Part shown: piece after piece, positions 26,614-33,755 of the stretch
Position numbering within the stretch: the first letter of the stretch is position 1
Layout of the letters: the number at the start of each line of letters is the position of its first letter
Assembly (NCBI RefSeq): GCF_002797895.1
Contig: NZ_PGES01000001.1
Coordinates: forward strand, 558,001 to 622,000
DNA: 64,000 nucleotides
Reading direction: 5' to 3'
Source: Janthinobacterium sp. 67
GTDB taxonomy: Bacteria; Pseudomonadota; Gammaproteobacteria; Burkholderiales; Burkholderiaceae_D
Position numbers and translations under genes: made by a program
The notes under the pieces: model-generated
Seen by the model: the letters and a program-made list of their open reading frames with translations, nothing else
What the model was told of the DNA's origin: nothing
Database searches by the model: none

Positions 26614-27357
26614 ATGGCAAAAGTAAGCGCGGAACAGATCAATGCGGCAATGGAAGCGATGGCGGGCGAAGGCCAGGTCATCACGGTGCGCGCCTTGCGC
26701 GAACGGCTGGGCAACGGCGCCTGCCTGGGTACCATCAGCAAGCTCTTGCAGCGCCGCAAGGCCGGTGCGCAGCGCCAGATCGCGGCGGCCGCCGAACTGT
26801 CGCCCGTGTTGCAGCAAGCCATCCTCGATTATGTAGGACAGGAATTAAGCGCCAGCCACAGCGCGCATGAAGCCGAGATGAATGACAATCAACAGGAATT
26901 GATGGACCTGGCCAGCGAGAACGAGCGCCAGCAGGAAGTGCTTGACCTGCAGGCGGGCGAGCTGGAAACCTTGCGCGAGGAACTCGAGCGCGAGCGGCAA
27001 GTGGCGAACCAGGCCCGCACGGACCTGGCCAAGGCGCAGCTGCGCCTGGAAGGCTTGCCGCGCCTGGAAGAGGCGGCCGAGCAGGCACGCATGGACCTGG
27101 CCAAGGCGCAATTCAAGCTCGAAGGCATCCCCCGTCTGGAAGAGGCTGCCGAAGCGGCGCGCGCCGAACTGATCCAGGCCCAGCTGAAGCTGGAAAGCCT
27201 GACGCGCGTGGAAACGGAACTGGCCGCCGTGCGCCTGGAACTGGAAGCGGAACGCGAAGAGCTGGGCGAAACGCGCGCCGAGCTGGACGAGGAGCGCACC
27301 TTGCGCATCAAGGCGCAGCAGTTCATCGTCGATCCAATATTCAAGACGCCTGTTTGA
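26614..27357 (+). CDS. KfrA-like DNA-binding coiled-coil protein
   Basis: A 247-residue protein. Residues about 5-70 resemble the KfrA N-terminal DNA-binding domain (AEQINAAMEAMAGEGQVITVRALRERLG, then GTISKLLQRRKAG). Residues about 85-235 are a long charged coiled coil containing three 24-residue repeats that begin ARTDLAKAQLRLEGLPRLEE, ARMDLAKAQFKLEGIPRLEE and ARAELIQAQLKLESLTRVET. KfrA on broad-host-range plasmids is an autorepressor with a filament-like tail linked to partitioning. This copy sits in ordinary chromosomal surroundings, so its role may be nucleoid- or regulation-related. Confidence 0.8.
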   Translation: MAKVSAEQINAAMEAMAGEGQVITVRALRERLGNGACLGTISKLLQRRKAGAQRQIAAAAELSPVLQQAILDYVGQELSASHSAHEAEMNDNQQELMDLASENERQQEVLDLQAGELETLREELERERQVANQARTDLAKAQLRLEGLPRLEEAAEQARMDLAKAQFKLEGIPRLEEAAEAARAELIQAQLKLESLTRVETELAAVRLELEAEREELGETRAELDEERTLRIKAQQFIVDPIFKTPV

Positions 27358-27453
27358 AGTCGTTACGTTAGGGGGCTCTGTTAGCCGGCGCACGGAATCG
27401 TATTATCAGGCGCGGCAAAATAGTTCAGTGATCCGGGCGCGAAAGGGACAGGC

Positions 27454-28446
27454 ATGGAAACGCTGATCGTCATGGGAGCTTCCGTGGGCGGCGTGAGCGC
27501 ACTGTCGACCATCTTTGCCGCCTTGCCGGCGAATTTTCCCGCGGCGATACTGGCCGTCATGCACGTGGGGGCGCGCAACAGCGTGCTGCCCGAGATCCTC
27601 AGCAAAACCTCCGCCTTGCCCGTGCGCTTTGCCGAAGAGCGCGAACCCGTGCGCGCGGGGCGCATCCTGCTGGCGCCGCCGGACCGGCACATGCTCGTTG
27701 CCAATCTTGCCGGGCAGGCGATGGTCGAGCTGACCCGGGGACCGAAGGAAAACCACACGCGTCCCGCCATCGACCCCCTGTTTCGCAGCGCAGCCGCCGC
27801 TTTCGGACCGAAGGTGGTGGGCGTGATCCTCAGCGGCTACCTCGACGATGGCACGGCAGGCTTGCAAGCCATCAAGGCTTGCGGCGGCAGGGCGCTGGTG
27901 CAGGAACCGCAGGACGCGGTGGCGCCGTCGATGCCGCAAAGCGCGATCGATCATGCCGAGGTGGACTGGCGCCTGCCGTCCGCCGAGATCGGCCCGGCCC
28001 TGCTGGCGCTGGCCAGCGGCACGCCGGCAGCGGCCAGCGGGACGCAGTCCTTGCCGCCCCCGCCCCTGTGGGTCGCCGTGGAAAACCGTTTTGCCCGGGG
28101 AGTGGGGGATATGGAGCAACTGGAAAAAATTGCCACGCCATCGACGTTCACCTGTCCCGAATGCCAGGGCACCTTGTGGGAGCTGCATGGCCGGGAGCCG
28201 CAGCGTTTTCGCTGTCACACGGGCCACAGTTTCACGGCGCGGATGCTCGGCGAATTGCAGCATGAAAAGGCGGAAGACGCCATCTGGGCCGCCGTCAGGG
28301 CGCTGCAGGAGAAAGAAAAGCTGTACCTGAGCCTGGCAGCCAAGGCCCAGGCCTGGCTGCATCCGGGCACGGCCAGCGAGTATGCGGCCAAGGCGCGCCA
28401 GGCGGGCGAGCAGGCCGATGTGCTGAAACGGGCCTTGCTGGCTTAA
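27454..28446 (+). CDS. CheB-like protein-glutamate methylesterase without receiver domain
   Basis: A 330-residue protein. Residues 1-185 are a CheB methylesterase catalytic domain: the nucleophile is in MGASVGGVSAL, the histidine in VMHVGARNS, and the aspartate in LSGYLDDGTAGL. The regulatory receiver domain is missing. Residues about 225-265 add a cysteine/histidine cluster (CPECQGTLWELHG, then FRCHTGHSFT) and a helical tail. Stand-alone CheB proteins of this build occur in many Proteobacteria; how they are regulated is unclear. It may serve the chemoreceptors at 45.7-49.1 kb, but it is not near a cheR gene. Confidence 0.85.
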   Translation: METLIVMGASVGGVSALSTIFAALPANFPAAILAVMHVGARNSVLPEILSKTSALPVRFAEEREPVRAGRILLAPPDRHMLVANLAGQAMVELTRGPKENHTRPAIDPLFRSAAAAFGPKVVGVILSGYLDDGTAGLQAIKACGGRALVQEPQDAVAPSMPQSAIDHAEVDWRLPSAEIGPALLALASGTPAAASGTQSLPPPPLWVAVENRFARGVGDMEQLEKIATPSTFTCPECQGTLWELHGREPQRFRCHTGHSFTARMLGELQHEKAEDAIWAAVRALQEKEKLYLSLAAKAQAWLHPGTASEYAAKARQAGEQADVLKRALLA

Positions 28447-28498
28447 AATAGCGCACGGTCGCGCCATGCCGCGCGACGCCTGATCGCAAAGAAAGTTT

Positions 28499-29446
28499 AT
28501 GTCTGCAGAGAAAAAAGAGCCGCTTCCGCTTGCGGCAGCCCCCATATTGCCGCGCGCGCTGCCGCCCCGGCCGCCAGCAGAATTCAGTTCGCCCGAAGCG
28601 GCCCTGGCCCGCAAGCAGGCGCGCGAAGCCAAGGATGCGCAGGTGCGCGGCGTTACCTCTATCGACGCCATGCGCGAGGCCATCAAGCAGGCGGCGCGTG
28701 ACTTGCCCACCATCACCGAGGTGCCGCGCCTGGCCATGCTGGACGCGGCCGCTTTCCGCGCCCGTGCCGCACTGGGCCTGCCCTTCCTGATGCGCGGGCT
28801 GGTGCGGCGCTGGCCCTTATCCAAGCTGGAGCCTGGCGTCTTGCGTGAACAGTTCAGCCACGTGCCCGTGCGGGCGCGGGTGGGCGACTACGTCAACACG
28901 GCCTTTGCGGCCGACCGCGCCATGCAGGATATGTCGATGGGGCAATACCTGGACCTGGTGGCGGAGGGCAAATACGCGCTGCCGCCTTACCTGGGCAACC
29001 TGGAATTGCGCGAACTGAACCGTTTGTGCCACTGGCCCACGTATTTCGACAAGATGGGCCCGCCACGTTTCTGGGTGGGGCCGGCCGGCACGGTCACGCC
29101 CTTGCATTGCGATTATGATGACAATATCTTCGCCCAGGTGTGGGGCCGCAAGCGCATCTTTTTGTCGCCGCCGCACCACGACGCTTTTCTTTATCCGAGC
29201 GAAGCGAACGCCATCCTGTTCGGCTCGCCGTTCGACCCGGAAGCGCCCGATTTTGAGCGTTTTCCCCTGGCACGCCAGGCCGCCATGATCGAATGCATCG
29301 TCGAGCCGGGCGACATGCTGTACGTGCCTGCCGGCTGGTACCACCAGGTGCGCGCGCTGACGTTTTCCCTTTCCTCGAACCGCTGGGCCAGGGCCGTGCC
29401 GCTGGCACTGCATGGGGAGATGGCGCTGGGGCTTACCGAGGCTTAA
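28499..29446 (+). CDS. Cupin-like (JmjC-type) Fe(II)/2-oxoglutarate oxygenase-like protein
   Basis: A 315-residue protein with a proline/alanine-rich N-terminus and a cupin_8/JmjC fold from about residue 85. The iron ligands HxD are in VTPLHCDYDDN and the distal histidine in GDMLYVPAGWYHQV; WGRKRIFLSPP is the usual central strand. Relatives hydroxylate proteins or RNA. Its target is unknown. Its TAA stop shares TTAA with the stop of the convergent EamA gene. Confidence 0.85.
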   Translation: MSAEKKEPLPLAAAPILPRALPPRPPAEFSSPEAALARKQAREAKDAQVRGVTSIDAMREAIKQAARDLPTITEVPRLAMLDAAAFRARAALGLPFLMRGLVRRWPLSKLEPGVLREQFSHVPVRARVGDYVNTAFAADRAMQDMSMGQYLDLVAEGKYALPPYLGNLELRELNRLCHWPTYFDKMGPPRFWVGPAGTVTPLHCDYDDNIFAQVWGRKRIFLSPPHHDAFLYPSEANAILFGSPFDPEAPDFERFPLARQAAMIECIVEPGDMLYVPAGWYHQVRALTFSLSSNRWARAVPLALHGEMALGLTEA

Positions 29447-30354
29447 TCCGATGGCACGATGGCCTTGCCGTCGGCGCGCAGGCGCCCGGGCCGCCATTCG
29501 CTGAGGATGCCCGCACAAATGATCAGTATCGCGCCCACAATGGCCAGGGCCGGCAGCCGTTCTCCGGCGATGCGCCCGATCACGCCCGCCCACACAGGCT
29601 CGCCCGCATAGATCAAGGTCGCCTTCGTGGCGGAGATGCGCTTTTGCGCCCAGTTCATCACATACTGGATCAGCGCGCTGGCGCAGCCCAGGGCCAGCAC
29701 GCTGAGGATGAAGGTCTGGCTCAGGGCTGGCGGCGCTTCGCCCATGACGGGCATCAGCAGTACGGCGATCAATGATGCCGTGGCCAGTTGCACGATGGTC
29801 ACGCGCAGGATGTGCAGCTGCGGCGAGACGCGGCTGATGAGGATGATTTCCAGGGCAATCGCGATGGCGCCCACGGCCGTGATCAGCTCGCCTTTGCCAA
29901 ACACCATGTTTAGGCCGTCCGTGCCCGTGAGCAGCAGCAAGCCGGCGAACGCCAGCACGACGGCTGCCCACACGGCGGGATGGGGCCGCTGCTTGAAGAC
30001 CAGCCATTGCACCAGCGGCACGATGGGCACATAGAAGGCCGTGATGAAGGCGGACTTGCTGCTGGAAATATGCATCAAGCCATAGGTTTGCAGCGCGTAG
30101 CCGCCAAAGATGCTCACGCCAATGGCCATGCCCGTCAGCAATTCGGCCTTGCTCAGATGGCGCAGCTGGCCCCGGCAAATCAGGGCGCCGATGCCGGCGG
30201 CCACGGCAAATCGGGCAGCCACGAAGGCCAGCGGGCCGCTGACCGTCACGGCATGTTGCACGACGAGAAACGTGCCGCCCCAGATGAAGGTGATGGCGAT
30301 CAGGGCCAGTTCGGGCAGGCCGAAGGCGGGCGGGGGACTTGCATGTGTTTTCAT
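29443..30354 (-). CDS. EamA/DMT-family transporter
   Basis: A 303-residue inner-membrane protein with about ten hydrophobic helices in two EamA repeats (ALIAITFIWGGTFLVVQHAV and AIALEIILISRVSP, ending GAILIICAGILSEW). Drug/metabolite transporters of this class export amino acids or metabolites. It is divergent from the XRE-cupin regulator, which probably controls it. Confidence 0.9.
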   Translation of the reverse strand: MKTHASPPPAFGLPELALIAITFIWGGTFLVVQHAVTVSGPLAFVAARFAVAAGIGALICRGQLRHLSKAELLTGMAIGVSIFGGYALQTYGLMHISSSKSAFITAFYVPIVPLVQWLVFKQRPHPAVWAAVVLAFAGLLLLTGTDGLNMVFGKGELITAVGAIAIALEIILISRVSPQLHILRVTIVQLATASLIAVLLMPVMGEAPPALSQTFILSVLALGCASALIQYVMNWAQKRISATKATLIYAGEPVWAGVIGRIAGERLPALAIVGAILIICAGILSEWRPGRLRADGKAIVPSD

Positions 30355-30397
30355 GGGAGGCTATGCTATGAGCAAAATATTTCCCATCATCATAGGA

Positions 30398-30409
30398 GCA
30401 ATATATTGC
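30398..30409. promoter_or_regulatory. Palindrome covering the start of the XRE-cupin gene
   Basis: GCAATATATTGC is a perfect 12-base palindrome. It lies directly after the AGGAG Shine-Dalgarno and spans the TTG start codon at 30406. It is a candidate autoregulatory operator in the 51-base divergent gap. Confidence 0.35.
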
Positions 30410-30963
30410 GCAGTCAAGCCGAGGCCGGTGGCGTACTGGCACACCTGGCCACCAATCTGCGGCGCTTGCGCCTTGCCGCCGGCTTCAGTCAGGAAGAACT
30501 GGCACGCAGGTCTGGCCTGAGCCGGCGCATGGTCAATGGCGTCGAAGCGGGCAGCACCAACATCAGCCTGGCCAACCTCGACCATGTGGCGGCCGCCTTG
30601 AACGTGGCCTTTGTCGACCTCGTGCAGCCGCCGCAGCAAGCGCACGACAGCCTGCGCGTGCTGATGTGGCAAAGTGCGACGCAGGCCAGCCAGGCCGTGC
30701 TGCTGGGCGCGGCGCCCGCCAGCCGGCAGGTGGAACTGTGGTCGTGGACCCTGGCGCCAGGCGAGCGCTACGATGCGCAAGCTGATCCGGCCGGCTTCAG
30801 CGAAATGCTCTACGTGCTGGAAGGGACGCTGCAGCTCGTGCTGGCGGCGGAAACCAGGCAGTTGGCCACGGGCGAATTTTTTGTGTTCAGCAGCGCGCAA
30901 GCGTATGCCTACGTGAATGCGGGTGCATCCACTTTGCGCTTTACGCGCAATGTAGTCATGTAA
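30406..30963 (+). CDS. XRE-family regulator with C-terminal cupin
   Basis: A 185-residue regulator. The helix-turn-helix is at residues about 13-67 (LATNLRRLRLAAGFSQEELARRSGLSRRMVNGVEAGSTN). The cupin sensor is at about 85-185 (WTLAPGERYDAQADPAGFSEMLYVLEGTLQLVLA). The start is TTG at 30406, decided by AGGAG at a 7-base spacing; no in-frame ATG exists near. HTH-cupin regulators usually sense a small metabolite and control a neighbouring transporter or catabolic gene, here the divergent EamA gene. Confidence 0.87.
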   Translation: MRSQAEAGGVLAHLATNLRRLRLAAGFSQEELARRSGLSRRMVNGVEAGSTNISLANLDHVAAALNVAFVDLVQPPQQAHDSLRVLMWQSATQASQAVLLGAAPASRQVELWSWTLAPGERYDAQADPAGFSEMLYVLEGTLQLVLAAETRQLATGEFFVFSSAQAYAYVNAGASTLRFTRNVVM

Positions 30964-31010
30964 TGAAGATTTATTTAAAAATTTGCAAGTAGCGGTTTGG
31001 GTGTGAAACT

Positions 31011-31020
31011 TAGTGCTATT
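31011..31020. repeat. Direct repeat flanking the retron island, left copy
   Basis: TAGTGCTATT is repeated exactly at 33647-33656. The copies bracket the reverse-transcriptase operon on both sides. It could be a boundary mark of the island or chance in AT-rich DNA. Confidence 0.3.
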
Positions 31021-31134
31021 AATATTGTTAAAGATATCGGAAGGTTCTAATTTCAGATAGTGTATTGGCAACATGAATTAACCAGAATTACCTGTTTTTT
31101 GGCATTGCTCGCTATTATGTATAGCCAATAAGTG

Positions 31135-32592
31135 TCAAATTTTATCTTTTTCTAAATCTGAAATTTCATCGTAATTGTATTTATTTTTCAGATGGTGAAA
31201 TGACTGAAAATAGCTTACCCAGCCGCGTAATTTTGTTAGGTCTGCCGGATCTAATAAATCACGCCTGTATCTGTCTATCATAGAGCGGATTAATCGCCTT
31301 TGCTCTCTTGGGGGTTGGACGATTTCGTTTACTACGAGGCCAGTGACCGCTTGTCGGCCACCTCGACTTTGAATCCGAGTTTTACTTGATTTTAATTTTA
31401 ATCCATATCGATTTAATAAATTCGTTGCACGTTCGAGGCAATTGTTAACAGTCACTCGATCTGTGCCGCTAATCGTCATGTCATCGGCATATCGAGTATA
31501 GGTGCAGCCCAGTCGCGCGCACCAAGCGGAAATGCTTTGATCAAATCTGAATAGATAAGAATTTGAAATTATAGGACTTGTCGGCGCCCCTTGGGGAAGT
31601 GTGTTATCCAAAGTGGCAAGTTTTGAAATTATTCTCGCGAGTGCGGCTGTGTATCCAGCCCGAACAATTAAAGATTGAACTCCTTGTTGAGTTATGGAGC
31701 CAAAGAAATTTTCTATATCAATAGTAGCAACAAAATTCTTTCCAATGTGCGGCGTGGCATTGTCGATAATTGATACGCCGGGAAGAAAGGAGTAGCAAGA
31801 TTGATGTATGGGTAGTCGAAATAAAATGTAGTCTTTTATCCAGTATTGCAAGATCTTTAAAAACAATCTAGGGGATGCAATATTTCTATGGCTGCCATCT
31901 GCTTTGGGAATCTGAAATTTTCGGTAATGTTTTTCAGGAGTCTTTGCAATAGACGTAAGTAGCCTCGCACTAACTCCGATTCCTAGTGCCAGTTCCTTTG
32001 CATTTATTGGGTAAGGATTTCCCGCTGCCTCACTACGATGCTGTGCAGAAAATGTAAAAAATGTCAAAGTGTTTGGAGGGGGGGGTGTAGGGGTACCAAT
32101 AGCAGAACCAGATCCGATAGGAATCTGCTCAAAGATCCGTGGCCAGCGAAAACGTTCGCGGCCGCGCTCGCCGCGGTTAGAACTTTTCGTTGGCCGCGGA
32201 ACCTCTTGTATATCTTTACCACTGTGCTGACTGATCGACGAAACATCGATCAACTTCTGCGAACGCGGTACCCCTACATGGTGAATTCTAGATTGCCAGC
32301 ATTTTTTTAGCAAGAACAATCTCATCCTATCCCGGCGGCGGCGCATTTCTTTTGGAATGCTAACGTCCCCTGCATAGGTTAAACTAAACCAATTATGTCG
32401 CGTACTGACTGACCTTAATAATCCACGTTTAGTATAGTGCTGGCATTGTTGTTCTATGCCTTCTAATGTCCCTGGTGGCACTGTGCCGCGCGTGACATAC
32501 TCGATAAATTGGACTATTTCTAAGGGGGACGTTGGTTGGATAACGCCAACTGCCCACAGTAGTAGAGATTCGTTAATTCTAGGTAAACTCAT
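31135..32592 (-). CDS. Retron-type reverse transcriptase with a long N-terminal extension
   Basis: A 485-residue protein, last gene of a three-gene operon. The RT domain occupies about 225-485: RKFQIPKADGSHRNIASP, the retron-specific NATPH (278-282), IDIENFFGSI (291-300), LPQGAPTSPIISN (332-344), the catalytic YADD (368-371), and the retron-specific VTG (416-418). These motifs place it with retron RTs rather than group II intron or Abi-type RTs. Residues 1-230 are not RT: 1-100 is a compact, possibly winged-helix region; 130-180 is basic and then proline-rich (GTPTPPPP). Ordinary retron RTs are near 300-350 residues, so the extension is unusual. Codon use is AT-rich compared with all neighbours outside the island. 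A weak ribosome site precedes the ATG. Confidence 0.88.
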   Translation of the reverse strand: MSLPRINESLLLWAVGVIQPTSPLEIVQFIEYVTRGTVPPGTLEGIEQQCQHYTKRGLLRSVSTRHNWFSLTYAGDVSIPKEMRRRRDRMRLFLLKKCWQSRIHHVGVPRSQKLIDVSSISQHSGKDIQEVPRPTKSSNRGERGRERFRWPRIFEQIPIGSGSAIGTPTPPPPNTLTFFTFSAQHRSEAAGNPYPINAKELALGIGVSARLLTSIAKTPEKHYRKFQIPKADGSHRNIASPRLFLKILQYWIKDYILFRLPIHQSCYSFLPGVSIIDNATPHIGKNFVATIDIENFFGSITQQGVQSLIVRAGYTAALARIISKLATLDNTLPQGAPTSPIISNSYLFRFDQSISAWCARLGCTYTRYADDMTISGTDRVTVNNCLERATNLLNRYGLKLKSSKTRIQSRGGRQAVTGLVVNEIVQPPREQRRLIRSMIDRYRRDLLDPADLTKLRGWVSYFQSFHHLKNKYNYDEISDLEKDKI

Positions 32593-32622
32593 GGGGAATC
32601 AGAATAATTCATGGTGTTTTTA

Positions 32623-33219
32623 CTATCGGAGAATGTTTCGCAAAAATAAAAAATGTTGAACGATTTCATCAATTTCTTTTTTTGTTGGTACGATGCCGAT
32701 TTCAGTATTTATAACTCTCCCTAACGTGGATGCTGCTTTGATCGCGCCATCTTCAAAATAGGGTTCGCCGGAAACTAATGAGCTGTCAGAAACTACTACT
32801 ATATCTTTTCGGAATGTTTTTCGAGTTAGAGCAGTACTTGTTAAATGTGTTAATTGACTTAGGGTTGTGTGATCGCAGGCCAATATTAAAAGTGCATGAC
32901 AACTCTTATCGCCCAAATGCCGCTGTTCTGCGGTATAAATTAATTCGTGCTGTTCTCGTTCTACGGCATTTCCTGCTCGAATTATTTCGAAGCCTTTTGC
33001 ACAAAGTTCATTGGATAGTGAGTCAGAAAAGTCTTCCCAAGCGTGCCTATGTTTAATTGTTGATGGAATGCAAAATAAAATTTTGTATTTCCGATCAGCT
33101 GTTAATCTTTCTAATTCAGCTGCGAATGCCTCAGCGTCTGGGGCTAGAATTACATGATTATTGTTGCCATCTATAGTGACATTTACAATTGATCCTCCGG
33201 CGGCCATTTGTTGAGACAT
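32623..33219 (-). CDS. Uncharacterised retron-associated Rossmann-like protein (candidate effector)
   Basis: A 198-residue protein, 30 bases upstream of the RT gene. Residues 10-25 contain IVNVTIDGNNNHVIL. Residues 45-175 alternate strand and helix: YKILFCIPS, a helix with WEDFSDSLSNELCAKGFEII, then CHALLILACDHTTLSQLTHL and RKDIVVVSDSSLVSGEP. This is a Rossmann-like layout seen in nucleoside-deoxyribosyltransferase-like, SLOG and TIR-like effectors of defence systems, but I see no catalytic signature that fixes one of these. No transmembrane segment is present. I do not recognise the family. Position suggests it is the toxic effector or part of the effector complex. Confidence 0.6.
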   Translation of the reverse strand: MSQQMAAGGSIVNVTIDGNNNHVILAPDAEAFAAELERLTADRKYKILFCIPSTIKHRHAWEDFSDSLSNELCAKGFEIIRAGNAVEREQHELIYTAEQRHLGDKSCHALLILACDHTTLSQLTHLTSTALTRKTFRKDIVVVSDSSLVSGEPYFEDGAIKAASTLGRVINTEIGIVPTKKEIDEIVQHFLFLRNILR

Positions 33220-33230
33220 TGCTATGCACT

Positions 33231-33443
33231 TTATCTAATATTAATGTTATTGCCATTGCCTTTAACTGTCGCATTTTTAATGTCTCTAGCAGCACTTTGA
33301 TTATTCAGGATATTTTTTTTAAGTTGGACGGAGTTTTTGCGAATTTTTACAATGACGCCAATTCCTATAAATGCAATAATTGTTCCTGATAGAATTGCCT
33401 CAAGTGTGTGGCTGATCAACCACTCGATTACAGAATTTAACAT
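33231..33443 (-). CDS. Small single-span membrane protein, first gene of the retron operon
   Basis: A 70-residue protein with one strong transmembrane helix at about 14-35 (EAILSGTIIAFIGIGVIVKI), a basic stretch, and a C-terminal tail DIKNATVKGNGNNINIR. The tail matches the pattern at the N-terminus of the next protein (I-x-N-x-T-x-x-G-N-x-N). A good GAGG ribosome site lies 7 bases before the ATG, and the next gene begins 11 bases after its stop. Plausible roles are membrane anchor for the effector or a pore-like toxin. No known family is recognised. Confidence 0.6.
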   Translation of the reverse strand: MLNSVIEWLISHTLEAILSGTIIAFIGIGVIVKIRKNSVQLKKNILNNQSAARDIKNATVKGNGNNINIR

Positions 33444-33451
33444 AGGTTTCC

Positions 33452-33678
33452 TCGAATTTTCAGCTATAGTATGTTTGAAATCATAACCTAACTTAAGGTG
33501 TGCGGCTGAAATAAATTTTGCCGAAGATCGTAGTGTTACCCATCTATGATGGTGCTTGAGACTACGTAGAATGAGGTACGGAGACCAAAGCTCTAGGCAC
33601 GTACATTTGCCAATCCTAGACGACGCGGCTAATGCTACTTTACGTGTAGTGCTATTTTATCTTTAACTTGAAATTCAA
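33452..33678 (-). ncRNA. Candidate retron msr-msd RNA
   Basis: The 312-base gap upstream of the retron operon has no gene but much structure. On the minus strand TTGAATTTCA (33678-33669) can pair with TGAAAATTCGA (33462-33452) with one bulge and one G-U pair, as expected for the a1/a2 ends. Inside are a hairpin with TCTAGG/CCTAGA arms (33592-33620) and a two-tier hairpin CGTAGT/ACTACG with CCATC/GATGG inside (33529-33566). An AGC occurs soon after the proposed a1. The fold and ends are my reading by eye and were not computed. Confidence 0.3.
33647..33656. repeat. Direct repeat flanking the retron island, right copy
   Basis: TAGTGCTATT, identical to 31011-31020. On the minus strand it falls near the 5' part of the proposed retron RNA. 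Confidence 0.3.
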
Positions 33679-33755
33679 CCACATGTATCGATGTATTTCC
33701 GAAAAATACATCTGTTAAAAAACTTACTTAGTGATCGATTTCGTGGGATTGAGAG

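Larger units (their letters stand above)
33444..33755. other. 312-base non-coding region upstream of the retron operon
   Basis: Besides the candidate RNA it contains a perfect 9-bp hairpin, GATGTATTT-CCGAA-AAATACATC, at 33690-33712, just outside the proposed RNA and 44 bases from the end of the methyltransferase gene. It could be a terminator-like boundary of the island. A TAAAAT box (33654-33659, minus strand) resembles a -10 element, but no well-spaced -35 element is visible. Confidence 0.45.

Noticed and set aside
32038..32310. A 90-codon plus-strand frame inside the retron RT gene
   Set aside because: Opposite the RT linker region; no ribosome site and no recognisable features, although base composition there makes it less obviously a shadow.
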